Of a DNA stretch of 64,000 bases, positions 1-8,574 are shown in pieces (the stretch's first letter is position 1; every line of letters begins with the position of its first letter). The notes below the pieces were generated by a model. The model searched no databases, had not been told where the DNA came from, and worked only from the letters and a program-made list of their open reading frames with translations. A program made the translations under genes and the position numbers. This DNA comes from Streptomyces sp. SCSIO 30461 (GTDB lineage Bacteria > Actinomycetota > Actinomycetes > Streptomycetales > Streptomycetaceae). The stretch is taken from contig NZ_CP146101.1 of the NCBI RefSeq assembly GCF_037023745.1, positions 6,774,001 through 6,838,000 of the forward strand, read 5' to 3'.

Positions 1-23
1 GCCTCATCAGCGCGATCAACGCT

Positions 24-551
24 ATGAAGAACAAAGCACGCAATGCCGCCGAGCAGTGGGAACTGCTGGACGAGCGGGGACATGTACCGGCCGAACCCTC
101 CTACGCCGGGCTGCTCCAACATGCCGTCGGCGCGCAGGACCTCTCCCGCGCCGTGATCCGGCTGACTGCCAACTTCGCCACAAGCCCGCACAGCAAGACC
201 CGCGACGGCCGCACCGTCCTAGCCCGCCTCGCGACGGCCTCCACCATGTCGAGCCATGCCTCGGGGCACTTCGCCGAGACCGCTGAAACCATCCTGGCCC
301 TGTCCCGATCCCCCGAGCAAAGCAGGCCGTATCTGGAGAACTCCATGGTCCTCGACCACGCCACGGCCCGCGCCTACCTGCGGCGCACCTCGGAATCGCT
401 CCGCGACGCCGTCAAGGAACTCGACGCCCACCTCGACTTCCACCGCTACTTCTCCACGCCTTCCCGACAGGAGCGCCCAGCACCCGCGCCACCCAGGGGC
501 ATTCCGCCCACACCGCCCTCCCCACCGGCCGGCCCGACAGGCGGCAGGTAG
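24..551 (+). CDS. Hypothetical protein, 5' end possibly outside window
   Basis: No family is recognised. The 175-residue reading starts at ATG 24, but the frame is open back to the window edge with no stop, and no Shine-Dalgarno is visible before the ATG, so the gene may begin further left. The first 150 residues look like a soluble helical domain rich in Ala, Arg and Leu. The last 25 are a Pro/Gly/Ala tail, a style shared by many proteins of this block. It is followed after 24 nt by the next gene on the same strand. GC-rich third positions support real coding. Confidence 0.6.
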   Translation: MKNKARNAAEQWELLDERGHVPAEPSYAGLLQHAVGAQDLSRAVIRLTANFATSPHSKTRDGRTVLARLATASTMSSHASGHFAETAETILALSRSPEQSRPYLENSMVLDHATARAYLRRTSESLRDAVKELDAHLDFHRYFSTPSRQERPAPAPPRGIPPTPPSPPAGPTGGR

Positions 552-564
552 CCCGACGACTCCC

Positions 565-578
565 GGAGACCCTCCCTG
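565..578 (+). promoter_or_regulatory. Shine-Dalgarno GGAG and CTG start of the 576-1148 gene
   Basis: GGAG at 565-568 is followed by a 7-nt spacer and CTG at 576, giving a protein starting (M)STRSVIARPTD. The in-frame GTG at 591 has no comparable ribosome-binding site, so the spacing favours CTG as the initiator. This is inferred from spacing only. Confidence 0.5.
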
Positions 579-1148
579 TCCACCCGTTCCGTGATCGCCC
601 GACCCACCGACACCGGCTACACCGGCATCCATGTCCAGCACGACGGGCATCCCAGCCACCACCTGCCGCTCCTGCTGACCGCCTACCAGTACCGCTTCGA
701 ACGGGACACCGAAGCACTGTCGCAGCACCTCATCGACGAGGTCCCCATCGCCTGGGCGGAGATCGGCACCGACCTCCTCGACGGCGCCCCGACCGCACTC
801 CTCACCGCGCTGACCGGCGGCAAACGGTGGCCCAGCCGCACGATGGACAACGTCATCACCACCGACGGATCACCCCCGGTGCGCATGCTGGAGACCGAAA
901 TGTCCGTCGAGGACTCTGACACCGAATGGGTCTACGTCCTGCACCAGCACGGCATCGAAGTGATCAGCGCCCCGTACATGAGCGTCGGTGCCGTCGTGGA
1001 CTGGGACACCGACCCGCGCTCCGCCTTCAGCGACCACCCCTTCCACTGGGCACCCGGCGCAGTCCCGGTGATCACCCCGAGGACCACCGAGCAAGCCGCA
1101 CCCGCCGCGGCACCACCCGCTGCCACCGCGGCGCCTCGCGCCCGATGA
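576..1148 (+). CDS. Hypothetical protein of actinobacterial plasmid/ICE type
   Basis: A 190-residue protein if read from CTG 576, or 185 residues from GTG 591. From memory, similar proteins occur beside conjugation genes in Streptomyces elements, with an N-terminal Thr-Arg-Ser then a GYTGI-like stretch and a central DLLDGAP segment; both are present here (TRS at residues 3-5, GYTGIHV, TDLLDGAP). That argues for the upstream CTG start because TRS lies before the GTG. The C-terminus is an Ala/Pro/Thr tail. No catalytic motif, signal peptide or membrane segment is seen. Function unknown. Confidence 0.7.
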   Translation: MSTRSVIARPTDTGYTGIHVQHDGHPSHHLPLLLTAYQYRFERDTEALSQHLIDEVPIAWAEIGTDLLDGAPTALLTALTGGKRWPSRTMDNVITTDGSPPVRMLETEMSVEDSDTEWVYVLHQHGIEVISAPYMSVGAVVDWDTDPRSAFSDHPFHWAPGAVPVITPRTTEQAAPAAAPPAATAAPRAR

Positions 1149-1271
1149 CGACACACCGCAGGTCAGTTGAGCACGCCAGAGACATATCGCGCACGTGGCC
1201 GCCCACGGCCCGGCTGCACATCGCGGCCACTGGCAGCCTCCGCCCCGACAACGTGAGGAGAATCCCACCCC

Positions 1272-1730
1272 TTGCAACCCGGCACCCATTTCGCCTTCGG
1301 CACCCACGAGATACACGGCTTCGTGGCCTCCTTCACCCCGGCCATGCCCGTCCACCTTGCCCACTGGTACCTGGATCGCGAGGAGTTCGAGCCCGTTCCC
1401 GGCACGCAGCCGCTCTTCCGGCTGAGGGCACCCGAGTACGACGGTCCGCGCCGAACCCGTCAAGCCGTCCACGATCTGCGCCGCCAGGGCTACACCGTGC
1501 ACGCCGACATCGCCCTCGCCCCGTCCCCCTCGGCCGGCCCGCCACGCCTCGTCCGTCCCCACCGGGTCCCCGAGCACCGCGCCCGTCTCGCCCAGGCCGG
1601 CGCCGGTCGGACGACGCAACGCTTCACACCGCCGGCCGCCTCCCCACCAGCGGCACGGCCCATCCCGTCGAAGCCCACCTACCCTCCGACCGTCCACCTG
1701 ACGGCGGCGGGCGGCGGGCGGTCCCGATGA
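1272..1730 (+). CDS. Hypothetical protein, 152 aa
   Basis: Starts at TTG 1272, preceded by GAGGAG about 10 nt upstream. The central part reads RTRQAVHDLRRQGYTVHAD. The product of 6350-6757 has a related RQAVHDLRARAG segment at its end, so the two may be distant paralogues. The C-terminal 50 residues are low-complexity Pro/Ala/Arg. Its stop overlaps the ATG of the next gene by 4 nt (ATGA), which implies translational coupling. No enzyme motif is visible. Function unknown. Confidence 0.65.
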   Translation: MQPGTHFAFGTHEIHGFVASFTPAMPVHLAHWYLDREEFEPVPGTQPLFRLRAPEYDGPRRTRQAVHDLRRQGYTVHADIALAPSPSAGPPRLVRPHRVPEHRARLAQAGAGRTTQRFTPPAASPPAARPIPSKPTYPPTVHLTAAGGGRSR

Positions 1731-2914
1731 CGCCCGCGAGCAGTCCCATCCCCGGCGCCCCGGTGCTGCCCGAACTGGTCGACGGTGCACGTGACTTCCG
1801 GCTGCGGATGGCAGTCATCGACCGCGAGACCGAGTCCGCGCTGGACCTGACCCGCGACCGCTACGGCCGCACCGTCCACGCGGACGCGGCGGCAGCCGCC
1901 CGCGCCCACCGCAGCAAGGCGGCCGTCAAGGCATACACCACGCACCTCGCTCCGTACACCGACGCTCTGCTCGATGCCGCGCGCCGGGCGCTCGACGACC
2001 TATCGCCCGCCCGGCACCTGACCGGGTGGCGGAACGTACTGGACGCCCTCGCCACCTCCGCCGCCGAAATCCGCCGCGCCCTCGACCGCCCGACCGCCCC
2101 CGGCTCCGCGGCCGAACGCGCACAACACGCAGCCCTGTGGCCGCACCTGGCCGCCTGGGCAGACCACGGTGTGATCGCCGACCATCTCGCCGACCAGAAC
2201 AAGCACCACCAGCACAAGGCCCCGCTGACCGACGAGGAACAGCGGATGTGGACCGAGAGGGCCCAGGCCGCGCAACGGCGCGGCGCGCTGGAGCGGACCG
2301 AGTCGTGGTACGCCGCCGACGGGCAGCCGATCACCCTCGCCCATCTGATCGAGGACGGCGACTCGACGGTCATCGCGCTGCAAGGCGACCCGGACGCGCC
2401 AGGCTGGTGGGTGATCGGGCACTTCGCCCACGAGTACGAGGCGGGGAAAGTACTGCCCGCTCCGGTCCCGCCCGGCGTGCTACGCCCGGACGCCTCCCGA
2501 TACAACCGCCCCGAGCCCGTACCCGAGATGTCGCTGCAGGAACTCATCCGGAGTGTCGTCGAGGGCCAGAGTGCGGGTGACGCCTCCGAGGCCCTGCTGA
2601 GTGCCACCCAGCGCGGATACCACGCGGGCCCGATGGTCCGCCTCCAAGAACTCCTGGAAACGGGCGCCCAGTTCGCCGGTGCTTTGGAGACCGTGCAGGG
2701 CCGTCAGATCGCCGCCCGGCTCGCCGCGCTCGGCCGGCAGATCGAGTTCCTCACCCGTGAAGTCGAAGACGCGGCCGAAGAGCTCGGCGCGACCGTCGCC
2801 GTCCTGCCACCGCACCGCACCCCCGTGCCACGGGCCTACCCGCGTCCCGGCCTGACGACCACGCCCGCGCCCCCGCCGCCGCAGCGCACCCAACCCACCG
2901 CACACCGCCCGTAG
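1727..2914 (+). CDS. Hypothetical protein, 395 aa
   Basis: ATG 1727 overlaps the previous stop by 4 nt. The open frame extends back to 926, but the upstream part is a shadow of two real genes and has Arg/Pro-rich composition, so 1727 is preferred. The product is soluble, charged and mostly helical. A middle section (about residues 185-250) reads like a compact domain (WYAADGQPITLAHLIEDGD then GWWVIGHFAHEYEAG). Helical segments around residues 275-345 could form a coiled coil, and the tail is Pro-rich. No family assigned. Confidence 0.7.
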   Translation: MTPASSPIPGAPVLPELVDGARDFRLRMAVIDRETESALDLTRDRYGRTVHADAAAAARAHRSKAAVKAYTTHLAPYTDALLDAARRALDDLSPARHLTGWRNVLDALATSAAEIRRALDRPTAPGSAAERAQHAALWPHLAAWADHGVIADHLADQNKHHQHKAPLTDEEQRMWTERAQAAQRRGALERTESWYAADGQPITLAHLIEDGDSTVIALQGDPDAPGWWVIGHFAHEYEAGKVLPAPVPPGVLRPDASRYNRPEPVPEMSLQELIRSVVEGQSAGDASEALLSATQRGYHAGPMVRLQELLETGAQFAGALETVQGRQIAARLAALGRQIEFLTREVEDAAEELGATVAVLPPHRTPVPRAYPRPGLTTTPAPPPPQRTQPTAHRP

Positions 2915-2941
2915 CGGGCCACCACTCCCGGAAAGCACCCG

Positions 2942-4165
2942 TTGTCCCTGACCGCACCACCAGCCCCAGCGCCGCGCCCCACGTACGGCGCGGTGCTGGG
3001 CACTCCCCACGTCGGCCGCCTCCTCGGCGGCACTCTCCTGGGCCGGCTCCCCTCCGGCATGGCGCCCGTCGCCCTCGTCCTGTGGGCCATCAGCGCCGGT
3101 CACAGCATCGCCTTCGGCGGGCTGCTGTGCGCGCTGTACGGCCTCGCCTCCGCCCTGGCCCAACCGGTCAAGGGCCGCCTCATGGACCGCCACGGCCAAT
3201 ACGCCGTACACGTCCCGTGCGCGCTGCTCACGGCCGCCCTGCTGGCCACTCTCCCGCTCACGGGACTCTATGGCGGACCGGTCCTCGCCCTCGCTCTCGT
3301 CACCGCTGCCGGACTGACCACCCCGGCGCTGGAAGCCGGGTTGCGGTCCCTGTGGCCGAGCCTGATCCGCGACCGTCGGCTGCGGCACACCGCTCTCGCT
3401 CTCGACGCCGGGGCCCAGGGCCTGCTGTACATCGCCGGCCCGCTCCTCGCCGCCGCCCTCGCCTCCGCCTACAGCCCCGCCGCCGCTCTCGCCTGCACCG
3501 CCGCGCTCGGCCTCGTCGGCACCCTCACCGTCGCCACCGCACCGCCCTCACGCCACTGGCTCGCCACCCCGACCACCGCGGGCGGCGGTTCGGCACGACG
3601 ACTGGCGAGCGGTCCGCTGATCGCGCTGTTCGTCGCGCTGAGCGGTATCGGGGCCGCGATCGGCGCCCTGAACGTGTGGGCCGTCGCCATGGCCGACACC
3701 CACCGCCAGGTCATGCTGTCCGGGCTGATCCCCGCAGTGTTCTCGACCGGGGTGTTCCTCGGCGGCCTCGTCTACGGCCACCGCACCTGGCCCGGCACCA
3801 CCACCCGCCAACTCCACTGCGCAGTTACGGGTTTCCTGGCCGGATGGCTCCCGCTGCTCGCCGTGCCCGGCCCGCACGTGGCCGCTGTGGCGGTGTTGGT
3901 GCCCGGTGTGTTCCTCACCGTGGTCGTGGCCTGCGCCTACATGAGAACCGACGCCCTCACACCCACCGGCCGCACGAGCGAGGCGTACGCGTGGCTGATC
4001 CTCTCCATCGGCGTCGGACAGGCCGCCGGCACCGCCCTCGCCGGCCACCTCGCCGACCACCCTTGGGCCAGCGCCGCACTCCCCGCCATCGGCGCCGTCT
4101 TCGCCCTGACCGTCCTGCTCCTCGCCGCCCCGGCCAACGCGCCCGCCCGCCGCGACCACGCCTGA
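2942..4165 (+). CDS. MFS-type membrane transporter
   Basis: A 407-residue polytopic membrane protein with about 12 hydrophobic segments, which is the usual size and layout of the major facilitator superfamily. A charged cytoplasmic loop between segments 2 and 3 reads GRLMDRHGQY, close to the family motif A (GxLxDRxGRR). A second basic loop with SLIRDRR follows segment 4. It probably exports a small molecule; the substrate cannot be read. Start is TTG 2942 behind GGAAAG. Its place inside a block of mobile-element genes suggests cargo, but it could also support element biology. Confidence 0.85.
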   Translation: MSLTAPPAPAPRPTYGAVLGTPHVGRLLGGTLLGRLPSGMAPVALVLWAISAGHSIAFGGLLCALYGLASALAQPVKGRLMDRHGQYAVHVPCALLTAALLATLPLTGLYGGPVLALALVTAAGLTTPALEAGLRSLWPSLIRDRRLRHTALALDAGAQGLLYIAGPLLAAALASAYSPAAALACTAALGLVGTLTVATAPPSRHWLATPTTAGGGSARRLASGPLIALFVALSGIGAAIGALNVWAVAMADTHRQVMLSGLIPAVFSTGVFLGGLVYGHRTWPGTTTRQLHCAVTGFLAGWLPLLAVPGPHVAAVAVLVPGVFLTVVVACAYMRTDALTPTGRTSEAYAWLILSIGVGQAAGTALAGHLADHPWASAALPAIGAVFALTVLLLAAPANAPARRDHA

Positions 4166-4219
4166 GCACGCGCTTCTCCCTGTCTTTTCCTTCTCCCACA
4201 CCCCAGTTTGGAGACATTC

Positions 4220-4717
4220 ATGGCTGTTCACACCCGATGGACTGTCGAGCACCAGTGCGGCCACGACGTGGTCCATGACCTGTCCGAACGGCCCGCCGAT
4301 CGCCGTGCGAGTTTCGCTCGCTGGCTCGCCGGGCGCGACTGCACCGACTGCTGGAAGGCGGCGCGGGACGCCGACACGCAGTCCTCCAAGGAGTGGCTGG
4401 CCGCCAAGCGGGCGGCGGAGCAGCAGGCCGCGACCGAATGGACGACGAAGTTCGGCATGCCGCCGTTGGAGGGCTTTGAGAAGGCCCTCGGCTGGGGCGA
4501 GCGGTCCCGGCACCAGCTGATGACCGCCGCGTACACCGCGCTGGTCACCGAGGGCACCTGGGAGGAGGCGGACTGGGCTGCGCTGGAGGACAAGGCCCGC
4601 TCGATCACCCGCGCCGGATGGTGGATCGACCAACGCGACGCGGAGGCCACCGACCTGCTCGAACTCCTCGACTCGGCAACCGAAACGGACCGCGGAACGG
4701 AGAACCCGTTCCGCTGA
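4220..4717 (+). CDS. Hypothetical protein with possible zinc-binding Cys/His cluster
   Basis: ATG 4220 sits behind GGAG at 4210-4213. An in-frame TTG at 4208 would place the Shine-Dalgarno inside the gene, so it is rejected. The 165-residue product has HQCGHD near residues 11-16 and CTDCW near residues 40-44, together a plausible Cys/His metal site. The rest is helical and rich in Trp and Glu (SKEWLAAKRAAEQQAATEW). It has no Pro-rich tail, unlike its neighbours. It ends just before a perfect hairpin. Function unknown. Confidence 0.75.
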   Translation: MAVHTRWTVEHQCGHDVVHDLSERPADRRASFARWLAGRDCTDCWKAARDADTQSSKEWLAAKRAAEQQAATEWTTKFGMPPLEGFEKALGWGERSRHQLMTAAYTALVTEGTWEEADWAALEDKARSITRAGWWIDQRDAEATDLLELLDSATETDRGTENPFR

Positions 4718-4739
4718 CGGCGGCGGAATATAGACGCAC

Positions 4740-4764
4740 ATCGCCGGTTAGCCAAACCGGCGAT
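4740..4764 (+). terminator. Perfect 10-bp hairpin, likely terminator
   Basis: ATCGCCGGTT (4740-4749) pairs perfectly with AACCGGCGAT (4755-4764) around a 5-nt loop AGCCA. It lies 22 nt after the 4717 stop and before the next gene's ribosome-binding site. No T-run follows, which is common for Streptomyces terminators. Confidence 0.7.
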
Positions 4765-4817
4765 CCTGCGGACCATTGCTCCTCCCACCGCTCGTCTCAC
4801 GTGGAAGGAACTTCCGC

Positions 4818-5243
4818 ATGTCCCAGCCCCCGCTCGCCCCCGTCACCTCTCCCACCGCCGACCCGCTCACCCCCGACCGGGACATCACCCACGGCCACTT
4901 CCAAGCTGGCGACACGGTCGTCGTCCTCAAGGGCGTGGCCGGCGGTGAACTGTGGGGGGACGCGATGCGCGTGGTCACCCCGTCCTGGCACACCCCGACC
5001 GACGAGGACGGCTGGCGCCTGCGCGACGCCGCCGGAGGAGCCCAGACGTACGTCACCGGCCACCCCCGCTACCTCGTGCACCTCTCACGGCGCTGTCCGG
5101 ACTGCCTGATCCACCTGCGCGCGATGGAGGACCACCTCCTGCGCACATACACCGGCCGTGACGAGGTGATCGACTGCGGCTGGTACACCACCACCGCCCT
5201 CGGCCAGCTGGTGCACATCGCCGACACACGCGGCGGACGGTAA
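4818..5243 (+). CDS. Hypothetical protein, 141 aa
   Basis: ATG 4818 has GGAAGGAA at 4803-4810 with good spacing; an in-frame TTG at 4776 lacks one. After a Pro/Thr-rich head, residues 24-85 look like a small beta-rich fold (HFQAGDTVVVLKGVAGGELW, then WRLRDAAGGAQTYVTGHPRYLVHLSRRC). CPDCL around residue 93 may bind metal. It ends with a Trp/Tyr-containing helix. The next 224 nt to 5467 contain no convincing gene; they are very GC-rich and have no recognisable signal. Confidence 0.65.
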   Translation: MSQPPLAPVTSPTADPLTPDRDITHGHFQAGDTVVVLKGVAGGELWGDAMRVVTPSWHTPTDEDGWRLRDAAGGAQTYVTGHPRYLVHLSRRCPDCLIHLRAMEDHLLRTYTGRDEVIDCGWYTTTALGQLVHIADTRGGR

Positions 5244-5467
5244 CCCTGGCCGCGCGCCGCCCCGAAACCACCGCCAACCCGGGCTCGCTCGCCGCCGTCC
5301 CGGCCACCGGCGCCCGGCACACTCCGCAGCCCAGCCGTCGCACACGCACCGAACACGCCCGGCAACGGGCGTGAACGCTCCGCAGCGTGCGCGTGCCCTC
5401 CGCCGCCGCGCTCCCGGTCCCGTCACCCGCAGCCCTGCGCCGCTGACCCCAAAACCCCAAGGACACC

Positions 5468-6223
5468 ATGCACGACCACGACAACAACGCCGCCGAGCAT
5501 CTCGGCTCCTACGCCGACATCCTCGCCGGCGAACTCCCCGGAACCTGGAGGAGCGCCCACCACCGGCACGAGACCTACCTGTCCGATATCGCCGACCGCG
5601 TCTGGGACCTGGACCTGATCGCCGATGCTCTCGCCGAACACCCACTCCGGCAAGCCGTCGTCCTGAGCCGCCCGGACGGAGCGCAGCTCGTCGTCCTCGA
5701 CCGGCACGACGACCGTGCCGGATTCCTCGTTGCCGCCCTCGCCCTGCCCAGCCTGCCCGACGAGGCGTACCGCGATGTACCTGAGCCCAACGGCATCGCG
5801 CTCGCGGACGACCCGTTCCTGAGTGCCGAGCAGGTCGCCGGTGACCTGCTCGCCCGCTACGACACGGCGCTCGCCCAGGTCCGCCACAACGCGGCGGCCT
5901 GCATCCCCGCGTCCCAGCCGGACCGGGTCGTCATGGCCTGGCAGCCCGACGGCAGCCTCGCCACCGTGCCCGTCGGAGACGTGGCCGCCGCTGTCCTGGT
6001 GGCCAGCGGCTTCGTCCACGACCCGCACACCGGTATCCACCGCCTCAGCGGTGACGACACCCAGGCGCAGGCCCGCACGGTACGCAAGGCCGGCCGCCGG
6101 CTCGGCGAGCACGGGATCGCCACCGCGCTCCAGCACCCGTCAGGCCGTATCGCGCCCGCCGCCACCCCGGCCACCACGCCCGCACCGGCCAACACCCCTA
6201 CCTCGGCCTCCAGGGCTCGATGA
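5468..6223 (+). CDS. Hypothetical protein, 251 aa
   Basis: ATG 5468 follows AAGGA with 5-nt spacing. The soluble acidic product starts HDHDNNAAEH and has a mixed alpha/beta pattern through about residue 195 (QAVVLSRPDGAQLVVLDRHD; DRVVMAWQPDGSLATVPVGD). An Ala/Pro/Thr tail follows. The repeated pattern of a short beta hairpin then an amphipathic helix hints at duplicated subdomains. No family is recognised. It lies in the same-strand run of element genes. Confidence 0.65.
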   Translation: MHDHDNNAAEHLGSYADILAGELPGTWRSAHHRHETYLSDIADRVWDLDLIADALAEHPLRQAVVLSRPDGAQLVVLDRHDDRAGFLVAALALPSLPDEAYRDVPEPNGIALADDPFLSAEQVAGDLLARYDTALAQVRHNAAACIPASQPDRVVMAWQPDGSLATVPVGDVAAAVLVASGFVHDPHTGIHRLSGDDTQAQARTVRKAGRRLGEHGIATALQHPSGRIAPAATPATTPAPANTPTSASRAR

Positions 6224-6349
6224 CCAGACCGGGCGCGAGGGCCGGTCCACCACGCCGCACGCCGTGTGCAGCGGTCGGCGACCACCTCTCCGGCGTCGAA
6301 CCGCACCCACCCCGCGTCATCCCGCCGCCGTCGACCTGGAGACAGCGAC

Positions 6350-6757
6350 ATGGCCAACCTGGCCGACGAATACGGCACGGACGTCGAGATCTACATCAAG
6401 GCCCTGACGACCACCATCCACGCCGACACCCCGACCGGCGCCCCCGCCCAGCTCCACGACCTGCTGGAACACCTCGGCCTGGAGCGCCACTCCTCCCCCG
6501 CGAACTCACCCATCTACATCTGGCACACCGTGCCCGAACACCTCGACGCCGACGAGCAGAAGCGCCTGGCGACCCGCGCTGTCCCCGCCCTGCTCCTGGC
6601 CGGATACGAGGTCAACTGCGCGCCCGAGGCTTTCGACGCAGCCGCCTACCGGCAGGCCGTGCACGACCTGCGCGCCCGAGCGGGGCGCCCTGCCGCGCGA
6701 CGGCAGGCACCCGTCGGCTCCCCCTCGCGCGCAGCCCCGGCACGCCGCACCCCCTAA
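6350..6757 (+). CDS. Hypothetical protein, 135 aa
   Basis: ATG 6350 is preceded by TGGAGA at about 6338-6343. The longer frame from 6266 is Pro/Arg-rich noise. The sequence begins MANLADEYGTDVEIYIKAL, then has SPIYIWHTVPEHLDADEQKR and a helix RQAVHDLRARAG similar to the end of the 1272-1730 product, suggesting paralogy. The last 20 residues are a basic Arg/Ala/Pro tail. A strong hairpin follows 9 nt after the stop. Function unknown. Confidence 0.7.
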   Translation: MANLADEYGTDVEIYIKALTTTIHADTPTGAPAQLHDLLEHLGLERHSSPANSPIYIWHTVPEHLDADEQKRLATRAVPALLLAGYEVNCAPEAFDAAAYRQAVHDLRARAGRPAARRQAPVGSPSRAAPARRTP

Positions 6758-6765
6758 AGGCGCGG

Positions 6766-6794
6766 AAGCGGCCCCGGCACCACGCCGGGGCCGC
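6766..6794 (+). terminator. Perfect 11-bp GC hairpin, likely terminator
   Basis: GCGGCCCCGGC (6766-6776) pairs with GCCGGGGCCGC (6784-6794) around a 7-nt loop. It lies between the 6757 stop and the small gene beginning near 6810-6822. There is no T-tract. Confidence 0.7.
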
Positions 6795-6821
6795 CCACCA
6801 CACCGAGACATGGAGAAACCC

Positions 6822-7007
6822 ATAACACCCCGCGCACGCCCACCGATCAGCAAACCTTCGAGGCCCCACCTCGCCGCGGCCCTCTTCCGCCGCTACCTGC
6901 ACGCACGCGTCCAGGTCGGCCCCGACCGCACCTCTCCGCCGGCCGCCGCGCGATCGGCGGTCATCCTCGCCGAGACGCAGCGCGTCGGCTACCGCCACCA
7001 CCACTGA
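6822..7007 (+). CDS. Possible small basic protein, start codon uncertain
   Basis: A 61-residue basic peptide if read from ATA 6822, with GGAG at 6812-6815 and a 6-nt spacer. ATG 6810 would give 65 residues but would place that GGAG inside the gene. It has an amphipathic helix near PHLAAALFRRYLHARV and ends in three His. Arg/Pro/His-rich composition means it could also be a spurious frame; the fixed spacing to the next gene (22 nt) is the main support. Confidence 0.4.
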   Translation: MTPRARPPISKPSRPHLAAALFRRYLHARVQVGPDRTSPPAAARSAVILAETQRVGYRHHH

Positions 7008-7029
7008 CCGCCCACCGAACCGGAGGAGC

Positions 7030-7413
7030 ATGCCCCACCCCGCCCCCCACCCGGTGAGGCTGGCCGACGAGATCACCCACCAGCTCGGTCAGCTCGCCGA
7101 CCACCTCTCCCAGCTCCCCGCCGCCCAAGCCCTACAGGTCATCGCCCGCGTCCTCGACCCGGACACCGGAGTCCTCAGCGGCGTCACCCACCTCGTCGCC
7201 ACCGGCAGCGTCTTCGCGAAGAACCAGGCAGAGCGAGGCACTCTCCCCGCGGAGGTGTGGCTCGCTCTGGGCCGCGCCGCGAACGAACTCCACACCATCG
7301 GGTGCGACCTCGACGAGCACACCGACACACTCACCGCCGCCACCCGCCCCGTGAACACCAACCCCGTCCCTTCGCCGGCCGCCGCGCCGCTTGTCGTACG
7401 GCGGCACCGATGA
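7030..7413 (+). CDS. Hypothetical protein, 127 aa
   Basis: ATG 7030 follows a strong GGAGGAG. The product is mainly helical. Its first half is amphipathic (DEITHQLGQLADHLSQLPAA) and could be a coiled coil or bundle; a Thr/Pro/Ala-rich tail follows from about residue 105. The stop overlaps the ATG of the DUF317 gene by 4 nt, so the two are probably translated together. The product of 8246-8572 has a comparable size and helical pattern and likewise precedes a DUF317 gene, so this may be a repeated gene pair. No known domain. Confidence 0.7.
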   Translation: MPHPAPHPVRLADEITHQLGQLADHLSQLPAAQALQVIARVLDPDTGVLSGVTHLVATGSVFAKNQAERGTLPAEVWLALGRAANELHTIGCDLDEHTDTLTAATRPVNTNPVPSPAAAPLVVRRHR

Positions 7414-8210
7414 GCCGAAAGCAGTCCTCGGGCTGGGGCGGCAGCGAACCTGCCGAGCAGCACTACCTGGTCGAGCCGCGTCACCTGGCCGGCGGCGGGG
7501 ACCTGCGGCACGTCACCGAATACCTGCGTGCCTCGGGCTGGAAGGACAAGTCGAGGACCGGCGGCCCCCTCGTCTTCGACAGCCCCGACGGAATCATTCG
7601 GGTCGGCTACAACCCCTTTGTTCAGCCCGGTGGCTGGACCATCCGCGGCAAGCAGACCGCGACCCGGCCCGGGTGGCACGCGGTACTCAGCCCGCAGACG
7701 CCGGTGGAGATCGTGGCCGGGTTCACCGACGCGCTCACCCGGCCGCGTTCCGCGCACGCACCCCACGTGTGGGCGCCGCTGGAGCAGAACCACTGGCAGA
7801 CCCAGCGCGGGCAGCATGTCACCGCGATGAGCCCGGACGGCAACTGCTTTGTGCGGTTCCACCAGTCCGGTCCCGCCCAGGCGCACTGGTGGGCCGGGGC
7901 CCGCGACGAACACGGACGCACCTGGGACGCCACCTTCACCTCGACCACGCCGATGCACCTCGTCCAGGCGTTCACCACCGCCCTCGCGGACCCGCTGCCG
8001 GTAATGCGTCCCCGCGGCAATGTCCCGCCGACCCGGCAGGTCCGCACCACCTCCGTGTCCGTGCGCCCCAGTGAGCTCGCCGCGTGGCAGCAGGCCCGGA
8101 TCACCGCCGCCCGCGCCGCCACCTGGGCACGCAACAGCACCCGACGCACCCGTCCGCGCACCACCGCCCGACCCCACACCACCGCCGGCAGCGCGCGAAC
8201 CCGCCGCTGA
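7410..8210 (+). CDS. DUF317 domain protein
   Basis: Start at ATG 7410 overlaps the previous stop. The 266-residue protein shows the layout I know from DUF317 proteins of streptomycetes: an N-terminal segment with YLVEPRHLAGGGDLRHVTEY then a Gly-Trp, a strand region ending in W-x-I, then PVEIVAGFTDALTRP. A second copy of the unit ends in HLVQAFTTALADPLP. The C-terminus is a basic, Thr/Arg-rich tail. The biochemical role of DUF317 is not established; it is common on conjugative elements. Homologous to the products of 8575-9381 and 16429-17793. Confidence 0.85.
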   Translation: MSRKQSSGWGGSEPAEQHYLVEPRHLAGGGDLRHVTEYLRASGWKDKSRTGGPLVFDSPDGIIRVGYNPFVQPGGWTIRGKQTATRPGWHAVLSPQTPVEIVAGFTDALTRPRSAHAPHVWAPLEQNHWQTQRGQHVTAMSPDGNCFVRFHQSGPAQAHWWAGARDEHGRTWDATFTSTTPMHLVQAFTTALADPLPVMRPRGNVPPTRQVRTTSVSVRPSELAAWQQARITAARAATWARNSTRRTRPRTTARPHTTAGSARTRR

Positions 8211-8245
8211 ACCGATACCCATCACCCTTGATCGAGGAGCCCCCC

Positions 8246-8572
8246 GTGCACGCACCCACCCCAGACGCCCTCCGGACCGCGGGTGAGACCCTCGCCCATC
8301 TCACCGAGTACCTCCGCGAGCGACCCGATCTCGACGAGGCACTCGACCTCGTCGAGCCGCTCCTGGACGAATACACCGGGCTGCCCATCCAGCTCGGCGA
8401 GGTCCTGCGCGCCCTCGCCCGCGTCGCACTCGACCATGCGACGGTCCGCACCCCCGAGTTCCACCGGCTGATCGCCGACCTGCGCGAGGCAGCGTGGGAG
8501 CAGACCGACCAGCACGCCCTCCACTACCAGCTCGACCGGCTGCGCTCGCTCCTGGCGACCGCGGAGGGCTGA
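8246..8572 (+). CDS. Hypothetical helical protein, 108 aa
   Basis: GTG 8246 follows GAGGAG at 8233-8238. An almost entirely helical acidic protein (HLTEYLRERPDLDEALDLVE; LPIQLGEVLRALARVALDH; HYQLDRLRSLLATAEG) with no tail. It ends 2 nt before the GTG of the next DUF317 gene, matching the order helical small protein then DUF317 seen at 7030-8210. This suggests the two gene pairs arose by duplication or act as partners. No known domain. Confidence 0.75.
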   Translation: MHAPTPDALRTAGETLAHLTEYLRERPDLDEALDLVEPLLDEYTGLPIQLGEVLRALARVALDHATVRTPEFHRLIADLREAAWEQTDQHALHYQLDRLRSLLATAEG

Positions 8573-8574
8573 AC

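Noticed and set aside
3548..4741. 397-residue minus-strand frame
   Set aside because: Antisense to the MFS transporter and the following gene; Gly/Glu-rich with no motif.
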